Assembly: GCA_040307715.1 (NCBI GenBank)
Contig: JAWRJC010000071.1
Coordinates: 1-5,348 of the forward strand
DNA: 5,348 nt
Reading direction: 5' to 3'
Source of the DNA: RUG13615 sp040307715
GTDB taxonomy: Bacteria; Bacillota; Clostridia; Peptostreptococcales; Anaerovoracaceae
The translations under genes were made by a program, and so were the position numbers. The notes below the pieces were generated by a model. The model had not been told where the DNA came from. It was given only the letters and a program-made list of their open reading frames with translations, and made no database searches. This document shows, piece by piece, positions 1 to 5,348 of this stretch; the first letter of the stretch is position 1, and every line of letters begins with the position of its first letter.

Positions 1-2784
1 CCGACTTCTTACTATCTGGCGGCTATGAACGACTCCGGCCCGGACAGCATCAGATTTGTCGGTGTCAGCGACGGACAGATGACGACCGTCAGCAGCCAGA
101 GCGAAGCGGCTGTATTCAAGATCTATTCCCAGACGGTCTCCAAATACGAAAGCGACAGCACCAGGACAAAGGTAGACCGGTACTATGAGATCCTCAACCT
201 GTCGGATCTCAAAGAGAATGACGAGATCCTTATCGTGGCGGAGGCTGCAGACGGGACCCGGCGGATCATGACGAATTATGCATATGACTACGGTTATCAG
301 TCGGACTATTATTGGTACTCGCGTTATCCGGGCCTTGTCGTTTCCGACGCGGAAGACACGGTCACCGCAGAGGGGCTGCCGGCAAGCCAGGCAAGATTTA
401 TCTACAACACGCGTGCCGATAGTCCGGACAAAAAGACTTATGCCTGGTACGACAGCGACAGTGACAACATCATCCATGCACAGAATGCAGCTGCGCTGTC
501 ACTTGGTCAGATCAAGAGCATGAAGCCCACCGTGGCGAAGTTCTCCGGCGCAGAATCGCATGCGATCAAGGACTGGTCCGGCATGCCGCGGTTCCTGTAT
601 ATCAAGAACAGCGACGGCAGCTATTACAGATCCCCCAAGGAATTCAGCGTTTATCTGGAAGACGGCAAGTTCTATCTGCGCGGCGGCGGGGACAGTTACT
701 GGCTGGGCGCCAGCAGTTACACCAGCGGCTATGAGATCGACGACGCCGGCGATCCCCTGACGATGACAGGGTTTGGCAGTGTCAGCAAAGCGGACCGTGT
801 TCCCGTCAAGATCTACCGCCGCATCGAAGGGGAGACGATCACGCTCACGTACTACGAAGGCGACAAGGAAACAGTCAACAGCAGATCCATCCTGCCGACG
901 GGCACAGCAACGCTGATCAAACTGCCGGATGAGGAAAAGGACGGCACGACCTACACATTTGTCGGCTGGACAAAGGATCCGGACAAAGCCGGCTATCTCA
1001 GCGTGGAGGAGTCCGCCAATATCTACGACTATGACAGTTCTCAGAAAGAAGCATACGTCAAGCCGGAGATCCGCGAGAAATACGGCATTCTCGGCAAAGG
1101 CAATTCAGAGCTTTACGATGAAGTCGAAATCAGCGAAGACACAAGCCTGTATCCGGTTTTCGCAGTGCGCGGCTTTGACACCGTCGTGACGGCGGATGAA
1201 GAAGACGGCACGATGATCCTGGGCATTGCGGACTTCAAACCCGCGCAGGCGGATACCTCCGAAAAACCCGAGCAGGAGAGATGGCTCGGTTCGATCAATA
1301 TCGAAGTCTATAAAGACGGCGAATTGTGGGTACCGATGAAGGAGACCTCTGTTGCCACAACTTCTGAAGAGGAAGCAGCCGGGGCACCTGCTGCGGACGG
1401 TGAACAGACAACGGCGACGATGTACTTCATGTATCACAACGACGACGCGGCTGACCTCAACATCAAATTCATCCTTGACAGCATCACCGAGGAAACGCTC
1501 CCCGCGTATCTGGCAAACGAGGACTTCTCAGCGCCTGAGCCGACCGACAACTACGTGATCAACGCGGTCTACGCGGAGCAGGGCGGCAGCGAAGACGGCC
1601 TCAAGTACAAGTACAACTGGGTGAGCGAGACCGGCGGGCAGCTCGACAATGTCAAGGGCGGCAGCACGGTCAGGGTCTATGTAACGACCAAGTATCAGGT
1701 CAAATACTATCTGGATGCGCAGAACGAAGACGGCAGCACCTATGAGGAACTGACCGGCGAGGCGTATCAGGATGACGGATTCTATGCGACGCAGGGTACG
1801 CGCAATGCGGTCGCGGAAGCGGAGAGCGGCACGGATTATGCGATCGCGCCGGATGAAGAGGACGCCGAACTGGCGGATCTGATCAAAGCGACACCGGACA
1901 GTGCTTCGGCGTTTGCGGATGACAATATGAAACGCGGTGATTACTCGAAGTTCCTGTACAAACTCTCGGATGATCCGGACACCTTCAATGTGCCTGCTCT
2001 TCCGGATGCGCCGGAAGGCAGAGTGATCAAGGAAAGCGAGTGGCAGATCCTCGATGCGGATCTCGCTAAGGTCGGCAGCCAGGCACCGTCCAGCCGGTTC
2101 ACCGTGACGGGGACGACATACGGCACCGGGAATACCGGCATGGCGTATGAAGGAGAGGATCTCGGCGATGTGACCAAGACGTACCACCTGTACCTGACGA
2201 CGAAACCCGAAAAGGAAGATGCTGTGCCGCAGACGACAGTGACCATCACCAAGATCTGGGAGGATGCGGACGATCAGGACGGCTTGCGTCCGGACGCGGA
2301 AGCGTTCGCGGAGCATCTCCACCTCATGAACGGCGACGAGGAAGTCACCGGATATGAGCCGGAAATCACGGTCAACGGGGACGGCAGTTTCACCATCAAG
2401 TACGAAGGGCTGCCGGAGAGTGCCGACGGAGAACCCATCGTCTACACGGTGAAAGAAGACGCAGTCGAGGGGTACACGGCGAAAGATGACAAAACCACCG
2501 CGGAAGACGGCGGCGAGATCGTGAACGTGCATCAGCCGGATGACAACCCGCCGGATGACAACCCGCCGGATGATAATCCTCCGGATGACGGCGGCAGTGT
2601 CACACCGCCGGATGACGGCGGCAAAGTCCCGCCGAAGAGCGAAGACAGTGCTCCGGTTCCGGCCAAACCGCGGACCGGCGATCCCTTCACGATGACACCG
2701 TATGTTCTGGCGGCATTGGCTGCGCTCATCATCCTTGCGCTCCTGTTTGTGACAGGCAGAAGAAAGCAGCGTGGGAAGCAGTAA
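1..2784 (+). CDS. Cell-wall-anchored surface protein with InlB-like repeat, Cna-B domain and KPRTG sorting signal (5' partial)
   Basis: This is the C-terminal part of a large secreted surface protein, probably an adhesin or wall-bound scaffold. The frame is open from base 1, so the ATG at 25 is an internal Met and the true start and signal peptide lie outside; 927 residues are visible. In order: residues 1-45 are the tail of one module and about 59-275 a second related module (SYYLAA/SYWLGA and KIY landmarks recur 229-230 residues apart). Residues 278-390 resemble an InlB/Listeria-Bacteroides repeat (TYYEGD, FVGWTKDP, LYPVF). Residues 390-740 are beta-rich with no name I can give, broken by an acidic Ala linker near 455-469. 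Residues 744-845 are a Cna-B domain, with Lys751, Glu819 and Asn842 as likely isopeptide residues. A DDNPP repeat, KPRTG (889-893), a hydrophobic helix (about 899-917) and a basic tail follow. The overall class is secure; the ligand is unknown. A strong terminator follows the TAA. Confidence 0.9.
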   Translation, partial: PTSYYLAAMNDSGPDSIRFVGVSDGQMTTVSSQSEAAVFKIYSQTVSKYESDSTRTKVDRYYEILNLSDLKENDEILIVAEAADGTRRIMTNYAYDYGYQSDYYWYSRYPGLVVSDAEDTVTAEGLPASQARFIYNTRADSPDKKTYAWYDSDSDNIIHAQNAAALSLGQIKSMKPTVAKFSGAESHAIKDWSGMPRFLYIKNSDGSYYRSPKEFSVYLEDGKFYLRGGGDSYWLGASSYTSGYEIDDAGDPLTMTGFGSVSKADRVPVKIYRRIEGETITLTYYEGDKETVNSRSILPTGTATLIKLPDEEKDGTTYTFVGWTKDPDKAGYLSVEESANIYDYDSSQKEAYVKPEIREKYGILGKGNSELYDEVEISEDTSLYPVFAVRGFDTVVTADEEDGTMILGIADFKPAQADTSEKPEQERWLGSINIEVYKDGELWVPMKETSVATTSEEEAAGAPAADGEQTTATMYFMYHNDDAADLNIKFILDSITEETLPAYLANEDFSAPEPTDNYVINAVYAEQGGSEDGLKYKYNWVSETGGQLDNVKGGSTVRVYVTTKYQVKYYLDAQNEDGSTYEELTGEAYQDDGFYATQGTRNAVAEAESGTDYAIAPDEEDAELADLIKATPDSASAFADDNMKRGDYSKFLYKLSDDPDTFNVPALPDAPEGRVIKESEWQILDADLAKVGSQAPSSRFTVTGTTYGTGNTGMAYEGEDLGDVTKTYHLYLTTKPEKEDAVPQTTVTITKIWEDADDQDGLRPDAEAFAEHLHLMNGDEEVTGYEPEITVNGDGSFTIKYEGLPESADGEPIVYTVKEDAVEGYTAKDDKTTAEDGGEIVNVHQPDDNPPDDNPPDDNPPDDGGSVTPPDDGGKVPPKSEDSAPVPAKPRTGDPFTMTPYVLAALAALIILALLFVTGRRKQRGKQ
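2536..2622 (+). repeat. 15-bp in-frame tandem repeat encoding PDDNP/PDDGG (wall-spanning linker)
   Basis: Units start at 2536, 2551, 2566 and 2581, with a further copy at 2608 after a short spacer. The first two units are identical (ccggatgacaacccg); the third differs by synonymous changes (gataatcct); the fourth and the separated copy end in gacggcggc. They encode PDDNP or PDDGG and form an acidic, proline-rich, probably extended stretch between the Cna-B domain and the sorting signal. Such segments typically let wall-anchored proteins cross the peptidoglycan. A 15-bp unit keeps the frame when the copy number changes. Confidence 0.85.
2665..2781 (+). other. C-terminal cell-wall sorting signal with atypical KPRTG motif
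   Basis: This segment encodes KPRTGD, then a hydrophobic stretch (about TPYVLAALAALIILALLFV) and a basic tail (RRKQRGKQ). Pentapeptide, membrane helix and positive tail are the three parts of a sortase substrate signal. The canonical motif is LPXTG; here Leu is replaced by Lys, while P, T and G at their expected places are kept and Asp follows the Gly as in many LPXTGD signals. Sortase would be expected to cut between Thr and Gly and link Thr to the peptidoglycan precursor. Whether the housekeeping sortase or a dedicated one accepts Lys in the first position cannot be told from this window. Confidence 0.8.
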
Positions 2785-2827
2785 GAAACTTGCGGGATGC
2801 GCGGTGCATCAGAACCAAGCGCGGGAT

Positions 2828-2866
2828 AAACAAAAGAGAGACCGGTCTTCCGGTCTCTCTTGTTTT
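2828..2866. terminator. Bidirectional rho-independent terminator between convergent genes
   Basis: A perfect stem, agagagaccgg / ccggtctctct (2835-2845 with 2850-2860, loop tctt), extends one further A-T pair outward. It is followed by TTGTTTTA on the + strand. On the - strand the same stem is followed by TTTTGTTTA, because the left flank is taaacaaaa. The hairpin starts about 45 bases after the surface-protein stop and lies about 45 bases past the stop of the convergent 456-residue gene, so one structure can serve both. There is no other T-tailed hairpin in 2785-2911. Confidence 0.85.
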
Positions 2867-2911
2867 ATCTTTGTATAGTGTCAGGGGCATGACCCCGGCA
2901 GAATGCCGGAT

Positions 2912-4282
2912 CTATGCCGCCGGTTCTTCCGCCTGTTCCGTTCCGGCGGGATCCTGTTTCGCGTCCATGACGGTCTGCCAGATCACGAGGGCGGCGCCGG
3001 CGACGAGCAGTGCCATCGTGGCGATGATAACAGCGTTCTCTGCTCCGGCGACCTTGGCCTTGCGGGCCTGTTTGCGGTTGACCTTCATCTGCTCCTTGGC
3101 TTTCTTCGCTTCTTTTTTACGCTTTCTGACATCGCGGCGGGACGTGCCCGAGATGCTCTCGATGTCGGTGTAAACGACGCCTTCTACCTGTTCCTTCTTT
3201 TTGAACATTTCCGTGTACTCGCTCCTTTCCACTTCGCGCCAGTCGGCGCCGTTTTTGAGTTGCTGTTTGAGATCAAAGTCCAGGGACTCCTCCGCTTTTG
3301 CCGAAGCGGGCAGCACGTCGAAAAGCACATGCCCGGGTCCCGTGGCGTAGTTGAAAGATTCGCTGTTGAGCAGGCGCCGCTGCGCCGTTGCATCCCGTTC
3401 GATGTCCGGGGGCAGTTTGACGCAGGATTCGCTCACTTTCAGAACATCCCACTGGCTGACGAATGCGCCGGTGTCGGTGTCGACGATGAACTCGCTGTGC
3501 CGGTCGCCGGTCTCGATCTTGTCGTTGATCTGCCGGAAGAAGACTTCCGCCAGATGCAGTTTGTTGTGATAGCGGGACGGCTCTCCAAAATACAGTCCCT
3601 TTTTGCCGGCTGTCTGCAGATCTTTGTCATAGGCGAGCAGCCGCGCAAGATCTGTTGGTTCGTCCGGGTATTGCGCCCGCACCCACTGCAGGTTCTGCCG
3701 GTCGATGTACATGCGGAACTGATGGACCATCCGCATCGCGTCGGTGCGTTCCGCTGGATCTGCGATCCGCTTCGTGCCGGCGATACTGGCTGCTTTTGCC
3801 GCCAGCGTTCTGGACAGTCCGCGCGGATAACCATTTACGACTGCAGCTGCATACAGTTCGAGGAACCGCCCATCCGGCGCCAGCTCCGGATCGAACCGGT
3901 AGAGAGGCGTTTGTGTGCCGCCCTCCTGATCCGCCGGCTGTTCTGCCAGTGCACCCGGCAGCTGCAGGATCCCGTCCGCATCGAGGAAACCGCCCATCTG
4001 CCAGACCGGCAGGAGCGCTTTCTCCGCGGCGGGCAGTGCGCAGGCTTCGAACATAGCTGTGTAGAGTGCCGAACCGACGAGCCGCGCCGCAGCAGCCATG
4101 TCAGCAAAGAACGCTTTGCAGTCTTCCGGCGGCAACCCTTCGGCGCCGTCTTCGATCGCTTTGAGCGCTTCCGCAACAGCGGCTTCATCCCAGCCATCGT
4201 CAAAAAGCGCCGCCGCAATGTGCTGTGCCTCCCGGTAGCGGCCGGTTTTCGATATGCCGTTTTTTCCGCGTGCTCTTTCCAT
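2912..4282 (-). CDS. Conserved-looking protein of unknown function with basic segment and C-terminal membrane anchor (possibly DUF3114-like)
   Basis: The 456-residue protein has no signal peptide. Residues 15-45 look helical (REAQHIAAALFDDGWDEAAV). The middle holds the stretches that look most conserved: HQFRMYIDRQNLQWVR (187-202), YHNKLHLAEVFFRQI (238-252), HSEFIVDTDTGAFVSQWDVL (262-281) and ESFNYAT (308-314). From memory these resemble DUF3114 proteins of Bacilli, which have no known function; this link is tentative. Residues 381-410 are extremely Lys/Arg-rich, followed by one hydrophobic helix (about 416-439) and a 17-residue acidic tail. Basic residues before the helix suggest a cytoplasmic body with the tail outside. 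ATG 4282 is chosen as the only early start; it has no Shine-Dalgarno and lies just after a strong promoter. An internal GGGAGG at 4233-4228 precedes ATT at codon 22, a less likely start. A long open frame on the opposite strand is judged a shadow. Confidence 0.85.
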   Translation of the reverse strand: MERARGKNGISKTGRYREAQHIAAALFDDGWDEAAVAEALKAIEDGAEGLPPEDCKAFFADMAAAARLVGSALYTAMFEACALPAAEKALLPVWQMGGFLDADGILQLPGALAEQPADQEGGTQTPLYRFDPELAPDGRFLELYAAAVVNGYPRGLSRTLAAKAASIAGTKRIADPAERTDAMRMVHQFRMYIDRQNLQWVRAQYPDEPTDLARLLAYDKDLQTAGKKGLYFGEPSRYHNKLHLAEVFFRQINDKIETGDRHSEFIVDTDTGAFVSQWDVLKVSESCVKLPPDIERDATAQRRLLNSESFNYATGPGHVLFDVLPASAKAEESLDFDLKQQLKNGADWREVERSEYTEMFKKKEQVEGVVYTDIESISGTSRRDVRKRKKEAKKAKEQMKVNRKQARKAKVAGAENAVIIATMALLVAGAALVIWQTVMDAKQDPAGTEQAEEPAA

Positions 4283-4288
4283 ATCTGT

Positions 4289-4316
4289 ATTATAACACGG
4301 GCGTGGGATATGAAAA
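4289..4316 (-). promoter_or_regulatory. Extended -10 sigma-A-type promoter for the 456-residue gene
   Basis: Read on the - strand, TATAAT (4294-4289) is preceded by TG and one base (TGTTATAAT), a perfect extended -10 element. A -35-like TTTTCA (4316-4311, 4 of 6 matches to TTGACA) stands 16 bases upstream. Six bases, ACAGAT, separate TATAAT from the ATG at 4282, so the usual start point, the seventh base after the hexamer, falls on the A of the ATG. This implies a leaderless transcript. The -35 overlaps the T-tract of the preceding terminator. Confidence 0.75.
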
Positions 4317-4341
4317 GCGGCACCGGATCGCCGGCGCCGCT
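4313..4341 (-). terminator. Rho-independent terminator of the symporter gene
   Basis: On the - strand, 20 bases after the symporter stop codon, GCGGCGCCGG (4340-4331), loop CGAT and CCGGTGCCGC (4326-4317) form a 10-bp GC-rich stem with one G-U wobble; an outer A-T pair adds an eleventh. TTTT (4316-4313) follows. The stem is strong but the T-tract is short, so some readthrough into the 456-residue gene is possible. Confidence 0.75.
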
Positions 4342-4360
4342 GTCAGGATCAAAGGCTTGT

Positions 4361-5348
4361 TTATTGCTCGTCGTCGCCGAGCGCGGTCTTCGCGTGGACC
4401 GTGATCGTCCGGTCGTAGCAGGTGAACATTGATTCGACCTCCGCAGGTTTGGTGCCCTGCGTGAGCACGCTCACGAGCGGGACGAGCACCAGCGACAGGA
4501 GCATCGCGAAGACGCCGGAGTAAAGGGAGTTCTGGAAGATGAATCCGGGTATGCCGCCGTCGAAGGCGATCAGGCCGAGAGAAACGCACAGCTGCGTGAT
4601 CATCAGGCAGGTGCCTGTCAGATAGGTGACCGCACAAGCTGCACGGGTCGTCTTCTTCCAGTACAGTCCGTACAGGAACGGTGCGAGGAACGAGCCTGCC
4701 AGCGCGCCCCAGCTGACGCCCATGAGCTGGGCGATGAAGGTGATGCGCGACTTGGCCTGGACGATGGCGATCACAGCAGAGACGACGATAAAGAACGCGA
4801 CGAAGATGCGCATGACCGTGAGCTTCTGCCGTTCGCTCATTTCATTTTTCTGCAGCGGGCTGATGAAGTCCAGTGTCAGGGTGGAACTCGAGGTGAGCAC
4901 CAGCGAGGACAGGGTGGACATCGACGCGGACAGCACCAGGATCAGTACGACCGCGATGAGGATGTCCGGCAGCCCGGAGAGCATGGTCGGCACAACGCTG
5001 TCGTAGCCGTTCGCCTCCACTTGTTCCGGGGTGACGAAGAGCCGGCCGAATCCGCCGAGGAAGTAACAGCCGCCCGCGACGACGATCGCGAAGAGCGTCG
5101 AGATGACGGTGCCTTTCTTGATCGCGCCTTCGTTGGTGATCGCGTAGAACTTGGCGACCATCTGCGGCAGACCCCAAGTGCCCAGCGAAGTCAGCAGGAC
5201 GACGACCAGCAGGAACAGCGGCATAGGCCCGAGGAAGGAGACGTAAGCGCCGGTCATGACCGGGCTGTCGATCTCTCCCATAAGGGACATAGAAGCCATC
5301 AGACCGCCGTTCTTGGCCAGCACGGCCAGAATGACAGCAACGATGCCG
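4361..5348 (-). CDS. Sodium:solute symporter (SSS family), C-terminal part; 5' end outside window
   Basis: This integral membrane protein belongs to the SSS family (TC 2.A.21, PutP/PanF/SGLT-like), which couples sodium entry to uptake of a small solute. The frame stays open to the window edge, so the GTG at 5323 is an internal Val; 328 residues are visible against a usual 450-550. About seven hydrophobic helices can be seen. TSLGTWGLPQMVAKFYA (visible residues 53-69) matches the conserved SSS segment (GxxGQPHxxxRF in PutP). LSASMSTLSSLVL (about 139-151) matches the sodium-site helix, its MSTLS aligning with Ser340/Thr341 of E. coli PutP. The protein ends in a short hydrophilic tail and a TAA followed by its own terminator. 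The substrate cannot be assigned: the N-terminal helices are missing and no catabolic neighbour is visible. Family call is strong; substrate is unknown. Confidence 0.92.
   Translation of the reverse strand, partial: GIVAVILAVLAKNGGLMASMSLMGEIDSPVMTGAYVSFLGPMPLFLLVVVLLTSLGTWGLPQMVAKFYAITNEGAIKKGTVISTLFAIVVAGGCYFLGGFGRLFVTPEQVEANGYDSVVPTMLSGLPDILIAVVLILVLSASMSTLSSLVLTSSSTLTLDFISPLQKNEMSERQKLTVMRIFVAFFIVVSAVIAIVQAKSRITFIAQLMGVSWGALAGSFLAPFLYGLYWKKTTRAACAVTYLTGTCLMITQLCVSLGLIAFDGGIPGFIFQNSLYSGVFAMLLSLVLVPLVSVLTQGTKPAEVESMFTCYDRTITVHAKTALGDDEQ

Noticed and set aside
25..27. ATG at 25 as the start of the surface protein.
   Set aside because: The frame is open upstream to base 1, the preceding residues belong to the repeated module (TSYYLAA), and there is neither a Shine-Dalgarno sequence nor a signal peptide after it.
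1528..2532. A 334-codon open frame on the - strand inside the surface-protein gene.
   Set aside because: It lies opposite the Cna-B and beta-rich regions, which are clearly coding on the + strand. Its product is Arg/Ile/Val-rich with no recognisable motif, and it would lie entirely within the other gene.
2884..2909. Small hairpins near the 3' end of the 456-residue gene (CCGGCA-gaa-TGCCGG at 2895-2909; GGGG-catga-CCCC at 2884-2896).
   Set aside because: The stems are short, partly exclude each other and lack a T-tract on either strand; the hairpin at 2828-2866 is a far better terminator.
3545..3575. YHNKLH in the 456-residue protein as a phosphodiesterase-like YHNxxH metal motif.
   Set aside because: No second His/Asp set with the spacing of an HD or PDE domain is visible, and the surrounding sequence does not resemble those families.
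2903..4432. A 509-codon open frame on the + strand opposite the 456-residue gene, longer than the gene itself.
   Set aside because: The translation is rich in Arg, Cys, Phe and His with no domain-like pattern and runs antisense through the promoter and terminator at 4289-4341. The - strand frame has conserved-looking motifs, a clear membrane helix and a promoter at its start. Long antisense frames are common opposite GC-rich genes.
5321..5323. GTG at 5323 as the start of the symporter.
   Set aside because: The frame continues open to the window edge with hydrophobic residues (GIVAVILAV), and the SSS family needs about 150 more N-terminal residues.

Overview
The window suggests a Gram-positive bacterium of the Bacillota (Firmicutes) with a fairly GC-rich genome. 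The grounds are a cell-wall-anchored surface protein with a Cna-B domain and a C-terminal sorting signal, a sodium:solute symporter, compact intergenic gaps and strong sigma-A-type promoter and terminator signals. The genus cannot be fixed from sequence alone; a GC-rich Erysipelotrichia or Clostridia lineage is a guess.

Layout, left to right. Positions 1-2784 (+) hold the C-terminal 927 residues of a large surface protein whose start lies before the window. It has at least two tandem copies of an unnamed beta-rich module (only the tail of the first is visible), an InlB/Listeria-Bacteroides-type repeat, a beta-rich middle region, one Cna-B domain, an Asp/Pro-rich wall-spanning repeat and an atypical sorting signal, KPRTG, with membrane anchor. 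Positions 2785-2911 are intergenic and carry a strong hairpin, T-rich on both sides, that can terminate this gene and the convergent gene. Positions 2912-4282 (-) encode a 456-residue protein of unknown function, possibly DUF3114-like, with a very basic segment, one C-terminal transmembrane helix and a short acidic tail. Positions 4283-4360 hold a GC-rich terminator for the next gene, packed against the promoter of the 456-residue gene. Positions 4361-5348 (-) hold the C-terminal 328 residues of an SSS-family symporter that runs off the right edge.

The three genes do not look like one operon. The surface protein converges on the 456-residue gene, which follows the symporter on the same strand but is separated from it by a terminator and has its own promoter. 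The most interesting local feature is that promoter: a perfect extended -10 element (TG-T-TATAAT) lies only six bases before the ATG, with no Shine-Dalgarno sequence, which predicts a leaderless mRNA. No mobile element, CRISPR array, RNA gene or clearly new multigene system was seen.
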